64,000 bases of DNA from Pseudomonas sp. CC120222-01a (GTDB lineage: Bacteria; Pseudomonadota; Gammaproteobacteria; Pseudomonadales; Pseudomonadaceae). A program made the position numbers and the translations under genes. Positions 42,864-51,603 of this stretch are shown here, piece after piece (position 1 is the first letter of the stretch; each line of letters begins with the position of its first letter). The stretch lies in the NCBI RefSeq assembly GCF_003097235.1, contig NZ_QEQQ01000012.1, positions 109,462 through 173,461 of the forward strand. The letters run 5' to 3'. The notes under the pieces were generated by a model. That model made no database searches and was not told where the DNA came from. It saw only the letters and a program-made list of their open reading frames with translations.

Positions 42864-43628
42864 ATGGATCGATTGAAAGGCAAGGTGGCACTGATTACCG
42901 GCGGCGCAGGCGGTTGTGGCCTGGCCGCGTCGGAGCTGTTCGCCGCCGAGGGCGCCAAGGTGGTGATCCTCGACTTGCCGACCAGCCAGGGCGAAGCGGT
43001 GGCGGCACGCATCAATGCTGAAGGCGGGCAGGCACTGTTCGTCGCCGCCGATGTGTCGCAGGCCGACCAGGTGCACCGTGCCGTGGCCCAGGGCCAGGCA
43101 CATTTCGGGGCGATCACCGTGCTGATGAACCACGCCGGGATCATCGCCGCCGGGCCGTTCCTGGAGACCAGCGAAGCCGACTGGGACCGGCTGATGAGCG
43201 TCAACGTGAAAAGCATGTTCCTGGTCACCAAGGCCGTGCTGCCAGGCATGCTCGCTGCAGGCGGCGGCAGCGTGATCTGCACTTCGTCGATTTCCGCCGT
43301 GGTCGGCACGCCGATGGAGGTGCTGTATTGCACCACCAAGGGCGCGTGCCACATGTTCGCCCGCGCCCTGGCCGTGGAGTACCGCGACCAGAACATCCGC
43401 AGCAACGCCATTTGCCCGGGCTTCATCGGCACCGCCCATGGTCGCCGCGAGCTCGACCTGCTGCGCGGTTATGGCGTGGATGCTTCCGACGAAGCGATCA
43501 AGACCATGCAGGGGCGCCTGTGCGATCCGAGCGAAGTGGCCAACGCCGCACTGTTCCTGGCCAGCGACGAGTCGAGCTTCGTCAGTGGCTCGCACCTGTT
43601 CGTCGACAACGCCTACACCGCGATGTAA
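42864..43628 (+). CDS. SDR family oxidoreductase
   Basis: A 254-residue short-chain dehydrogenase: NAD-binding TGGAGGCGLA near residue 12, NHAG near 89, catalytic Ser in TSSISAVVG, YCTTK as the Tyr-x-x-x-Lys pair near 153, and a C-terminal FVSGSHLFVDNAYTAM. A typical amino-alcohol or sugar dehydrogenase size. The ATG at 42864 has GAGGAA upstream. It is followed 97 bp later by eutH in the same direction. Confidence 0.85.
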   Translation: MDRLKGKVALITGGAGGCGLAASELFAAEGAKVVILDLPTSQGEAVAARINAEGGQALFVAADVSQADQVHRAVAQGQAHFGAITVLMNHAGIIAAGPFLETSEADWDRLMSVNVKSMFLVTKAVLPGMLAAGGGSVICTSSISAVVGTPMEVLYCTTKGACHMFARALAVEYRDQNIRSNAICPGFIGTAHGRRELDLLRGYGVDASDEAIKTMQGRLCDPSEVANAALFLASDESSFVSGSHLFVDNAYTAM

Positions 43629-43725
43629 TACCCGGCCGGCAGCGCGCTGCCGGCTACCTACAAGAAGAACAGCTGCACCCTTCAATTCTGCCCCCAAGCC
43701 AATTCCAACAAGACAGAGGCAGCAG

Positions 43726-44958
43726 ATGGAAAACATAGGTACTTACGTCATCTACGTGATCATGGTGTGCGCCGTGATCGGTGCGATCGCCTCGATCGTC
43801 AACGCAGAATCCGAGCTGGCCAAGGAATTCACGGCCGGCCTGCACAGCATCGGCCCGATCTTCATCCCGGTGGCCGGGATCATGGCCGCCATCCCGTTCA
43901 TTTCCAGCTTCATCAGCCACGTCATCGGCCCGCTGTTCCTGGCCATGGGCGCTGACGCCGGCATCGCCGGGCCGATCTTCATTGCTTCGGACCTGGGCGG
44001 CTACCAGCTGGCCCAGGCGCTGTCGCACAGCCCGGAAGGCTGGATTCTCGGCCTGATCACCGGCTTCCAGTGCGGCTCGACGGTGATCTTCGTCATCCCG
44101 GTGGGCCTGGCCATGCTCAACAAGGCCGACCACAAGTACATGGCCCTGGGCATCATGGCCGGGTTGCTGAGCATCCCGATCAGCATCGTGTTCATCGCCA
44201 TGGGCATGCAGGCCATGGGCCTGGGCGTGCGCCCGGACATCGCCACGGCAGGCGCCGCGACCCAGGCGCTGCACTTCACCTTGCCGACCCTGTTGCGCAA
44301 CCTGTCGCCGCTGATCCTGTTCTGCGTGGCGCTTGCTGCAGCCCTGCGCTACTTCCCCAACCTGATGGTCAGCCTGTTCCTCAAGCTGGGGCAGCTGATG
44401 TACGCGGCAGTGACCCTGGTGCTGGTAGCCTCGATCGTCGAGTACTTCACCGGTGCCTTCACTTCGCTGTTTGGCGGCTGGGGCTTCGCGCCGATCATCG
44501 CCGACAAGGCCGACCAGTTCCGCGCCCTGGAGATCGCAGGCTACGTGGGCATCATGCTCTGCGGTGCGTTCCCGATGGTCTACCTGATCAAGCGCTTCCT
44601 GTCGCGGCCGATCGAGAAAGTGGCCTCGAAGCTGGGCCTGTCACCCGTGGGCGCCGCCGGCATCCTCGCGGCCTCGGCCAACATCCTGGCGATGTTCCGC
44701 CTGGTGGCCGACATGCCGCCGAAGGACAAGGTGCTGGTGATTGCCTTCGCCGTCTGTGCGGCCTTCACCTTCGGTGACCACCTGGCCTACTCGGCCAACT
44801 TCCAGCCGACGCTGATCGGGCCGCTGATCATCGGCAAGCTCGCCGGTGGCCTGCTGGGCATGGGCCTGGCCTACTGGCTTGCGGTGCCCAAGGCGCTGGA
44901 GCTGGGCCGCCAGGAGGAAGAGAGCGAACTGCTGCCTGCCAGCCCAGCGTTGCACTGA
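43726..44958 (+). CDS. eutH: EutH-family ethanolamine transporter
   Basis: A 410-residue membrane protein with about eleven helices matching EutH (YVIMVCAVIGAIASIVNAESELAKEF, AIPFISSFISHVIGPLFLAMGADAG, GAAGILAASANILAMF). EutH facilitates ethanolamine uptake, mainly at low pH. None of the eut microcompartment or lyase genes is in this window. A weak GAGGCAGC lies before the ATG. An imperfect hairpin (about 44978-45011) follows the stop, then the LuxR gene. Confidence 0.85.
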   Translation: MENIGTYVIYVIMVCAVIGAIASIVNAESELAKEFTAGLHSIGPIFIPVAGIMAAIPFISSFISHVIGPLFLAMGADAGIAGPIFIASDLGGYQLAQALSHSPEGWILGLITGFQCGSTVIFVIPVGLAMLNKADHKYMALGIMAGLLSIPISIVFIAMGMQAMGLGVRPDIATAGAATQALHFTLPTLLRNLSPLILFCVALAAALRYFPNLMVSLFLKLGQLMYAAVTLVLVASIVEYFTGAFTSLFGGWGFAPIIADKADQFRALEIAGYVGIMLCGAFPMVYLIKRFLSRPIEKVASKLGLSPVGAAGILAASANILAMFRLVADMPPKDKVLVIAFAVCAAFTFGDHLAYSANFQPTLIGPLIIGKLAGGLLGMGLAYWLAVPKALELGRQEEESELLPASPALH

Positions 44959-45044
44959 CAGGGCCTGGCATCGTTCAATGCCGCTCGGGCTTCTACAGCC
45001 GGGCGGCATTCGCGTTTTCTTCCCACACCGCACAGGCCATCGCC

Positions 45045-45848
45045 ATGAACAGCGACAACGCCGACCGCTTGGGCGCGGTCATCCGCAGCATCGGCAGCGA
45101 CACCCTGGGCCCGGCCCTCGACACCGCGCTCAAGGGCGTGGTCGATTTCGACATGAGCTGCGCCTACCTGTTCCGCTTCAACCAGCCGGCGCTGCTGATC
45201 CACGACGGCTACCAGCAGCGCGTGGCCGAGCGCACGCTCAAGGCCTACTTGCGCGGTGGTTACCTGCTCGACCCGTTCTATGTCGCCTGTACCAACAACC
45301 ACCCGTCCGGCCTGTGGCGCATGAGCGAACTGGCCCCGGACAGCTTCTTCGCCTCGGGCTTTTCCATCTCCCACGACATCCACCCCTGTGTTTCCTCGCA
45401 CCACGGCAGCCTGATTGAAGAAATCGGCTTCATCGTCCCGGTGCGGTCACGTACCGCGCTGGTGTACTCGCTGATGCGTGGCTTGGACAAGGGCGCGTTC
45501 GAGGTTGAGGAAGCACAGCGGCTGGCAGCACTGACACCGGTGATCGATGCCATTTTCAGCCAGCACCTGCGCCTGGCCCATGCCGATGACCTGGCCGACC
45601 CGCAGGAGTCGGACAGCCAGCTGGAAGATGCCTTCGTCGACATCCTTCAGGGCCAGCTGACCGAAACCCAACGGCATGTGGCCAAGCTGATCCTGCAGGG
45701 ACACAGCAGCCAGTCGATCTCCCGTGAGCTGGGAATCTCCGAAGGCACAGTGAAGGTGCATCGTCACAATATCTGGCAGCGGTTGGGGATTTCCGGGAAT
45801 GCGGAGCTGTTTCGGTTGTTTATCAATTATTTAGTGAAGAACAGTTAG
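45045..45848 (+). CDS. LuxR-type transcriptional regulator
   Basis: A 267-residue protein. The N-terminal part of about 190 residues has no recognisable autoinducer signature but is of typical sensor size. The C-terminal GerE helix-turn-helix is LTETQRHVAKLILQGHSSQSISRELGISEGTVKVHRHNIWQRL. By position it may control the SDR-eutH pair upstream. Effector unknown. Confidence 0.82.
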   Translation: MNSDNADRLGAVIRSIGSDTLGPALDTALKGVVDFDMSCAYLFRFNQPALLIHDGYQQRVAERTLKAYLRGGYLLDPFYVACTNNHPSGLWRMSELAPDSFFASGFSISHDIHPCVSSHHGSLIEEIGFIVPVRSRTALVYSLMRGLDKGAFEVEEAQRLAALTPVIDAIFSQHLRLAHADDLADPQESDSQLEDAFVDILQGQLTETQRHVAKLILQGHSSQSISRELGISEGTVKVHRHNIWQRLGISGNAELFRLFINYLVKNS

Positions 45849-45990
45849 TGGCGCTTTTCTAGCTGATCCCCTTCAGCTAAGCGAAGATTTTTTTCGCCAT
45901 GCTCAAGTCCTGCGATCTTTCGGAACGCCTGCGGCTGCCAACAGGTCCCAACCTGTGTACCCCCTTCGTCCACAGCAGGAGGCCATCTCC

Positions 45991-46386
45991 ATGAGCAGCA
46001 CCTACGACTGGGACCTGATCGAGCGTTTGCTGCACGAGGTGCAGAACGGCGCCGGTCACAGCTTCACGCCACGCCCCTATGCCGAGCAGCACGCTGCGGC
46101 GCTGGCCGCCAAGGGCCAACCGGTGGGTGATCTGGACCACCTGAAAACCCGTGCCTGCGAGTACGAAAAGCTGCTGTTTGAGCGCGGCTTCATCGAGAGC
46201 CGTGAGCAGGAGGAGGGCGGCAACGGCGAGAATTTCGTGCTCACCGAGCGCGGTTCGCGTTTGCTCAGCCTGATCGACAGCAGTATCCCTGGCTTCGAAC
46301 ACCCGCGTCAGGTGCTCGATGAGCAGGAGGATGGGCTGGACGAAACCACCTTCGAGCAGGTGTCGGCCAAGGCACAGATCGCTTGA
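45991..46386 (+). CDS. hypothetical protein with winged-helix-like pattern, 131 aa
   Basis: Starts at ATG 45991 with an excellent AGGAGG site. The order DWDLIERLLHEVQ, then YEKLLFERGFIESRE, then FVLTERGSRLLSLID is what one sees in DUF2513 or PadR-like helical proteins, but I cannot claim the family. No signal or membrane segment. Not clearly linked to its neighbours. Confidence 0.55.
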   Translation: MSSTYDWDLIERLLHEVQNGAGHSFTPRPYAEQHAAALAAKGQPVGDLDHLKTRACEYEKLLFERGFIESREQEEGGNGENFVLTERGSRLLSLIDSSIPGFEHPRQVLDEQEDGLDETTFEQVSAKAQIA

Positions 46387-46492
46387 GGTCGTTTTGAGGC
46401 TGGCAAGGGCAGGCCAGGAAACCCGATAATCGGTATTCCTTGACCACTGCCGAGCCCTTGCCGATGCCCTCGACCACCCAAAAGGCCCGCCC

Positions 46493-47419
46493 ATGAGCGC
46501 GGCCCGCAAGAACCCCGACGCCTTTGCCTTCCAGGTGATGCTGGGCCTGTGCCTGATCTGGGGTTGCCAGCAGGTGCTGATCAAGACTGCGGCGGTGGAT
46601 ATCGCACCGGTGATGCAGGCCGCCCTGCGCAACTGCATCGCCGCCATGCTGGTGGGTTTGATGATCTGCTGGCGCGGTGGCTGGGAACAGGTGGGCAACA
46701 CCTGGCGGGCCGGGCTCGTGGCCGGCGGCTTGTTTGGGCTGGAGTTCCTGTTCATCGCCGAGGGCCTGAAGCTGACCTCGGCGGCGCACATGTCGGTGTT
46801 CCTCTACACGGCGCCTGTGTTCACTGCACTTGGCTTGCACTTCATGCTCCCCAGCGAACGGCTGCGGTTGCTGCAGTGGCTGGGGATCTTGCTGGCCTTT
46901 GCCGGGATTGCGATGGCCTTCGCGGGGGGCATGTCGTTCGTCGAGATGGATGGGCGCATGCTGCTGGGCGATGCCTTCGGCGTGCTCGCCGGGCTGGCCT
47001 GGGGCGCGACCACGGTGGTGGTACGTGGCTCGCGCCTTTCGGAGGCCCCAGCAACCCTGACCTTGTTCTACCAGTTGGCGGTGGGCTTTGCCGGCTTGCT
47101 GTTGATCGCCCTGGTCAGCGGGCAAATCGGCGATGTGACCTTGACGCCGCTGGCGGTGGGCAGCGTGCTGTTCCAGGGGATCGTGGTGTCGTTCGTCAGT
47201 TACCTGACCTGGTTCTGGCTGTTGCGCAAGTACCTGGCCTCCAACCTGGCGGTGTTCTCGTTCATTACCCCGTTGTTCGGGGTGACGTTCGGTGTGGTGC
47301 TGCTGGGTGAGCCGTTGAGTGCGAATTTCGTGATCGGTGCGCTGATGGTATTGCTCGGCGTGATTCTGGTGAGTGCCGAGCCTTGGGTGAAGCAGCAGCT
47401 GCGCAAGTTTGTGGGTTGA
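46493..47419 (+). CDS. DMT superfamily (EamA) transporter
   Basis: A 308-residue protein with ten helices in two EamA repeats, starting MSAARKNPDAFAFQVMLGLCLIWGCQQVLIK. The C-terminal half contains SYLTWFWLLRKYLASNLAVFSFITPLFGVTFG, a typical EamA end. Substrate unknown. It is followed by a perfect 44-nt palindrome and converges with a YbfB-type exporter. Confidence 0.83.
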   Translation: MSAARKNPDAFAFQVMLGLCLIWGCQQVLIKTAAVDIAPVMQAALRNCIAAMLVGLMICWRGGWEQVGNTWRAGLVAGGLFGLEFLFIAEGLKLTSAAHMSVFLYTAPVFTALGLHFMLPSERLRLLQWLGILLAFAGIAMAFAGGMSFVEMDGRMLLGDAFGVLAGLAWGATTVVVRGSRLSEAPATLTLFYQLAVGFAGLLLIALVSGQIGDVTLTPLAVGSVLFQGIVVSFVSYLTWFWLLRKYLASNLAVFSFITPLFGVTFGVVLLGEPLSANFVIGALMVLLGVILVSAEPWVKQQLRKFVG

Positions 47420-47427
47420 AGGTTGCC

Positions 47428-47471
47428 AGTACCGGCCCCTTCGCGGGCTTGCCCGCGAAGGGGCCGGTACT
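47428..47471. terminator. perfect 44-nt palindrome between converging genes
   Basis: AGTACCGGCCCCTTCGCGGGC-TT and its exact complement form a 21-bp stem with a two-base loop, centred on a REP core. It lies between two convergent stop codons (47419 and 47487), so it may act as a bidirectional block. There is no T-run. Confidence 0.7.
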
Positions 47472-47486
47472 GCAAACCTTGTAAGT

Positions 47487-48656
47487 TCAGGCTACCCGAG
47501 TTGCCGCCGGGCAACCCTGAAGGCTGCGGCCACTGGTGATCACCAGCACGCCCGCTACTCCCAGGCCCACCGCAGCCAACACAAGCGCCGCCTGCAAACT
47601 CCCGCTGTAATGGTTGCTCAACGCCGCCAGCAATGGCCCACTCAACTGCCCAAGGGCAAAGCATGCAGTCAGCAGCCCGGCATTACGCTGTGTGGCATGC
47701 GGCGCCAGTTCCCGCGAGCGCTGCATCACCAGCTGCATGCACGCCAGGAATGGCCCACCGCACAGCACCACGCCCAAGGTCAGGCCAACACCACCGCCCA
47801 TCAGGCAGGCCAGTACCCCCAAGCCTTGCAACCACAGGGTGACCGTCAGCCATGCCGAAGTCCGGCCAGCCCGACGCAGGCTCACCAGCACCACACCGAG
47901 CGCCGCCGCCAGGCCGAACGCCGGCCAGAACAGGTCGGCCATCCAGTTGCCGCGAAACTGCTGGTTGGCCATCTGCGACAGGAAGGTGGCCGGCAGGATG
48001 TAGCCCACGCCGTACAGGGCATAGACCAGGCCCAGGCGAGCAATGCCGACGCTGCGGGTCGGGCCCTGCTGCGAGGCCGCGGGGAGCACGGCAGGTTGCA
48101 GGGCGCGAGGCAGCCAGGGGCGCACGGCCAGCAGCATGACCAGGGCCGCAACGGCATAGACCAGCCACAGTGCCGCTGAACCCAGCCCCAGCAGATGCGC
48201 AGCCAGTGCCAGCAAACCAGTCAGCGCGATGCCCAGCCCAGGCCCGGCGAACACCATCGCCCCCAAGCGCTGGCGGTTGTGGGCATTGGCCACTTGCTGG
48301 CTGAGGCTGGTGATCATCACCAGCACCCAGGCGCTTGCCACGCCGGTGCCGAAGCGCAGCAGCAAATGGCTCCAGAAGCCGTCCGCAGCCCAAGAGGCCA
48401 AAGTCAGCAGCACGCACAACCACAGGCCACCGTGCAGGCGCAGTTTCACCTGGTTTGGCCGACGGGCGTACATGGCGTCCACGGCGCCAAGGAAGTAACC
48501 CAGGTAGTTGGCAGCCGCCACCAGCCCGGCGGCGGTCAGGTCGAACTGGCCTTCGGCGATCAGTTGCGGCAGTTGTGGGGTGAGGGCGAAGCGGCCGATG
48601 CCCATGGCCATCATCAGGGCCACGGCGCTGGCCAGCAGTTGTACGAACGGCGACAT
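47487..48656 (-). CDS. YbfB/YjiJ family MFS transporter
   Basis: A 389-residue twelve-helix protein of the MFS_4 (YbfB/YjiJ) type: SAVALMMAMGIGRFALTPQLPQL at the N-terminus and DAMYARRPNQVKLRLH as the loop 2-3 region. It is divergent from a LysR gene, with a palindrome between them, so that regulator probably controls it. Substrate unknown. Confidence 0.82.
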   Translation of the reverse strand: MSPFVQLLASAVALMMAMGIGRFALTPQLPQLIAEGQFDLTAAGLVAAANYLGYFLGAVDAMYARRPNQVKLRLHGGLWLCVLLTLASWAADGFWSHLLLRFGTGVASAWVLVMITSLSQQVANAHNRQRLGAMVFAGPGLGIALTGLLALAAHLLGLGSAALWLVYAVAALVMLLAVRPWLPRALQPAVLPAASQQGPTRSVGIARLGLVYALYGVGYILPATFLSQMANQQFRGNWMADLFWPAFGLAAALGVVLVSLRRAGRTSAWLTVTLWLQGLGVLACLMGGGVGLTLGVVLCGGPFLACMQLVMQRSRELAPHATQRNAGLLTACFALGQLSGPLLAALSNHYSGSLQAALVLAAVGLGVAGVLVITSGRSLQGCPAATRVA

Positions 48657-48711
48657 GAGGACTCTCCTGCGCGAATTAATGCGATGAATGGCAGGTTAGG
48701 GCGAGTTGACT

Positions 48712-48726
48712 TTCAATAAAATTGAA
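48712..48726. promoter_or_regulatory. LysR-type palindrome in the MFS/LysR intergenic region
   Basis: TTCAAT-AAA-ATTGAA is a perfect 6+6 palindrome of the T-N11-A class, 37 bp before the LysR start codon and about 60 bp from the divergent transporter. This is where an LTTR usually binds. Confidence 0.55.
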
Positions 48727-48762
48727 TAATGATGATCAAGTTGTTCTGTTTTGGAGAATTTC

Positions 48763-49656
48763 ATGGAGTTCAGCCAACTGCGCATCTTCCAGGCCGTCGC
48801 CGAGGAAGGTTCGGTCACCCGCGCTGCCGAGCGCCTGCACCGGGTGCCGTCGAACCTCTCGACGCGCCTGCGCCAGCTTGAGGAGCAGCTGGGGGTGGAG
48901 CTGTTCCTGCGCGAGCGCCAGCGCTTGCAGCTGTCACCCGCCGGCAAGGTGTTGCTGGATTACGCCAGCCGCCTTTCGGCACTGCGTGACGAAGCCGTGG
49001 CGGCGGTGCAGGGCGGCCAGCCGGCCGGCGATTTCGCCCTGGGCACCATGTACAGCACGGCCGCGATCCACTTGCCGGCGCTGCTGGCGCGCTATCACCA
49101 GCAGTACCCGGCGGTGAACCTGCAGGTGCAGGCGGCCCCCAGCGGTGACCTGCTTGAAGGCCTGCTCAGCCATCGCCTGGATGCCGCACTGGTGGACGGC
49201 CCACCAAGCCTGGCCGGGCTGGATGGTGTGCCGCTGTGCGATGAAGTGCTGGTTCTGATTACCAGCCCGGAACACCCGGTGGTGCGCAGTGCCAAGGACG
49301 TGGCCGGCAAGGCGGTGTTCACCTTCCGCCAGGGCTGTTCCTACCGCATGCGCCTGGAAGCCTGGTATGCCCATGACCACACGCCGATGGGGCGAGTGAT
49401 GGAAATCGAGTCGTACCAGAGCATGCTGGCCTGCGTGATTGCCGGCGCGGGGGTGGCCTTGATGGCGCAATCGATGCTCGACAGCCTGCCCGGGCGTGAC
49501 CGGGTTAGCGCCCATCGCTTGCAGGCGCCATTCGATCACGCGGAAACCTGGTTGATGTGGCGCCAGGGCATGCGCGGGGCGAATTTGCAGGCCTGGATCG
49601 ACGTGCAACAAAGCGAAACGATTAACCAGTCGTCGGAATACGCCGTTTCCACTTGA
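48763..49656 (+). CDS. LysR family transcriptional regulator
   Basis: A 297-residue LTTR with helix-turn-helix EFSQLRIFQAVAEEGSVTRAAERLHRVPSNLSTRLRQLEEQLG. It resembles PtrR/YbhD-type regulators. I choose ATG 48763 because GGAG lies six bases before it. Its stop codon overlaps an Anr-type palindrome of the next transcription unit. From memory, a LysR gene (PA1413) also precedes PA1414 in P. aeruginosa. Confidence 0.85.
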   Translation: MEFSQLRIFQAVAEEGSVTRAAERLHRVPSNLSTRLRQLEEQLGVELFLRERQRLQLSPAGKVLLDYASRLSALRDEAVAAVQGGQPAGDFALGTMYSTAAIHLPALLARYHQQYPAVNLQVQAAPSGDLLEGLLSHRLDAALVDGPPSLAGLDGVPLCDEVLVLITSPEHPVVRSAKDVAGKAVFTFRQGCSYRMRLEAWYAHDHTPMGRVMEIESYQSMLACVIAGAGVALMAQSMLDSLPGRDRVSAHRLQAPFDHAETWLMWRQGMRGANLQAWIDVQQSETINQSSEYAVST

Positions 49657-49666
49657 TCCGCGTCAA
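49653..49666. promoter_or_regulatory. Anr/FNR-box-like palindrome
   Basis: TTGAT-CCGC-GTCAA at 49653-49666, one mismatch from TTGAT-N4-ATCAA. A TATGAT -10 box lies at 49718-49723, giving a predicted start near 49730 and placing the box near -70, a position used by class I FNR-type activators. The box covers the LysR stop codon. Confidence 0.65.
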
Positions 49667-49780
49667 ACTAGCCCATATCTGTAGGAACAAGAGCATGCGT
49701 AGTACAGGACATCGGACTATGATCTGTATGAAACATCGCAGGATTGAATTGCCGTGAGGCTGACCCGTCAAGGGGGCATT

Positions 49781-49909
49781 ATGAAAAACCAAATGTTCAA
49801 CTGGCTCCACGACCTGGCCGTCGCTTTGGGGCTGATTCCACCACCCTTGCAGCCGGTGCCGATCCCGACTGATGAAGAGCAGCGCAAGCGCCAGCCGCGT
49901 CGTCGCTGA
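49781..49909 (+). CDS. 42-aa protein resembling P. aeruginosa PA1414
   Basis: ATG at 49781 with AGGGGG upstream; the frame encodes MKNQMFNWLHDLAVALGL and then a proline-rich, arginine-ending tail (IPPPLQPVPIPTDEEQ, RR). The Anr-type promoter, tiny size and tight terminator match what I remember of PA1414, whose low-oxygen transcript yields the sRNA SicX. The neighbours (LysR before, symporter and guanidinobutyrase after) also match the PA1413-PA1422 order. Peptide function unknown; it may mainly carry RNA. Confidence 0.65.
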   Translation: MKNQMFNWLHDLAVALGLIPPPLQPVPIPTDEEQRKRQPRRR

Positions 49910-49914
49910 AATGA

Positions 49915-49953
49915 AAAAAGGCCGCAGCATCTGTCAGATGCTGCGGCCTTTTT
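49915..49953 (+). terminator. strong Rho-independent terminator of the 42-aa ORF transcript
   Basis: GGCCGCAGCATC (49920-49931) pairs perfectly with GATGCTGCGGCC (49937-49948), flanked by an A-run and five T residues. It begins 10 bases past the stop codon, so the 42-aa ORF fills most of a roughly 220-nt transcript. It would also work in the reverse direction. Confidence 0.92.
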
Positions 49954-49982
49954 GTTTCTGCTGTATTTGCATTGCCTGGGCC

Positions 49983-50075
49983 GGCCCTTTCGCGGGTGAA
50001 CCCGCTCCCACAGGAATCGCACAAGGCTCAACGATGTGCTGACACTGTGGGAGCGGGCTTGCCCGCGAAGAGGCC
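49983..50075. repeat. paired REP elements
   Basis: Inverted REP pair, one arm slightly changed (CGGGTGAACCCG), between the terminator and the symporter stop codon. Confidence 0.87.
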
Positions 50076-50091
50076 CGCACAGGCTGACAAG

Positions 50092-51471
50092 TCAGGCCAG
50101 CTTCACTTCACCCACCGGCTTGCGCGACAGCACGCTCACCAGCACGAAGCTCACCAGGCCGACCGCCAGGCTGTAGTAGATCGGCGTGTTGGCATCCAGG
50201 CCGTCCTTGAACATGAAGAACAGAGCGGTGGCAAAACCCAGCGACATGCTAGCGATGGCGCCTGCGGTGGTGGCGCGCTTCCAGAAGATCGCACCGATCA
50301 GCGGGATCAGCATGCCGCCAACCAGCAGGTTGTAGGCCAGGGTCAGGGCACTGATTACATCGTTCACCGCCAGGGCGATGCCCAGCACCACCAGGCCGGT
50401 GATCAGGGTGAACAGGCGGCTGACGCCCAGGCTCGACTGCTTGCCGCCGCGCAGCTTGGGCAGCAGGTCTTCGGTCAGGGTGGTCGAGGCTGCCAGCAGG
50501 CCGGCACTGGCGGTGGACATCATGGCCGCCAGGGCTGCCGCCATCAGCAGGCCGCGGATGCCTTCCGGCAGCTGGCCTTTGATCATCTCGGCGAAGGCAT
50601 TGTTCGGGTTGGCCAGGTCCGGCATCAGCACATGGGCGGACATGCCGATCAGGGCGCACGCCAGGCCGTACAGCACGCAGTACACACCGGCGGTGGTGCC
50701 GGCGCGCTGGCAGACCTTCTCGTCACGGGCGGTGAACACCCGCTGCCAGATGTCCTGGCCGATCAGGATGCCGAAGAAGTAGATCAGGAAGTAGGTGATG
50801 ATGGTGTCCCAGCCGATGGTGGTCCAGCTGAAGCTGGCCGCCGGCAGCTTGGCTACCAGGGTGTCCCAGCCACCGGCCTTGTACAGGCACACCGGCAGCA
50901 GGATGAACATCAGGCCAACAGTCTTGATGACGAACTGGACGATGTCGGTGAGGGTCAGCGACCACATGCCGCCGATGGTCGAATAAACCACCACCACACC
51001 GCCGCCGAGCAGCAGCGACGCCCAGAACGGCAAGTCGAGCAGCACTTGCAGGACGGTGGCCATGGCCAGGGTCGAGGTCACGCCGATCATCAGCGCATAG
51101 GCCAGCATGATGGCCGCGCTGGCCTGGCGGGCCATCGGGTTGTAACGACGTTCCAGCACCTGGGTGACCGTGAAGATCTTCAGGCGCAGCAGCGGTTTGG
51201 CGAGGAACAGGTTGAGGGCGATGATGCCCAGGCCCAGGGCGGCACAGAGCCAGAAACCGGAGATGCCGTGGACGTAGCCCAGGCGTACGGTGCCGACGGT
51301 GGAGGCGCCGCCGAGCACGGTGGTGGCCATGGTGCCCATGTACAGAGTCGGGCCGAGGTTACGCCCGGCCACCAGGTAGTCTTCCTGGGTTTTCGCGCGC
51401 CGCATGCCATACCAGCCCAGCCCTAGCATGCCGACGGTATAGATCATTACAACAATGATGTCCAAGGCCAT
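50092..51471 (-). CDS. sodium/solute symporter (SSS family)
   Basis: A 459-residue protein with about thirteen helices and the SSS pattern (EDYLVAGRNLGPTLYMGTMATTVLGGASTVG, then the conserved GLLMAAALAAMMSTASAGLLAASTTLTEDLLP). I start at ATG 51471 with GGGAGACC upstream. It sits 132 bp after the guanidinobutyrase gene in the same direction, and probably imports guanidinobutyrate or a related compound (compare PA1418 and GpuP). The substrate is inference. Confidence 0.85.
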   Translation of the reverse strand: MALDIIVVMIYTVGMLGLGWYGMRRAKTQEDYLVAGRNLGPTLYMGTMATTVLGGASTVGTVRLGYVHGISGFWLCAALGLGIIALNLFLAKPLLRLKIFTVTQVLERRYNPMARQASAAIMLAYALMIGVTSTLAMATVLQVLLDLPFWASLLLGGGVVVVYSTIGGMWSLTLTDIVQFVIKTVGLMFILLPVCLYKAGGWDTLVAKLPAASFSWTTIGWDTIITYFLIYFFGILIGQDIWQRVFTARDEKVCQRAGTTAGVYCVLYGLACALIGMSAHVLMPDLANPNNAFAEMIKGQLPEGIRGLLMAAALAAMMSTASAGLLAASTTLTEDLLPKLRGGKQSSLGVSRLFTLITGLVVLGIALAVNDVISALTLAYNLLVGGMLIPLIGAIFWKRATTAGAIASMSLGFATALFFMFKDGLDANTPIYYSLAVGLVSFVLVSVLSRKPVGEVKLA

Positions 51472-51603
51472 TGGGGGTCTCCCGATTATCTTTATTATGG
51501 CGAGATCGACCGCGCAGGCGTGTTCACGGCGCCCGGCGGTCTTGTCTTGTGTTGGCGGGCCTCTATGGCCCTCCCTCATGGCTCCTGCCGGGGTGTAGCG
51601 GTA

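Noticed and set aside
42708..43736. Long upstream extension of the 90-aa periplasmic protein
   Set aside because: It is antisense to the SDR gene. The ATG at 42707 has a good ribosome site and signal peptide.
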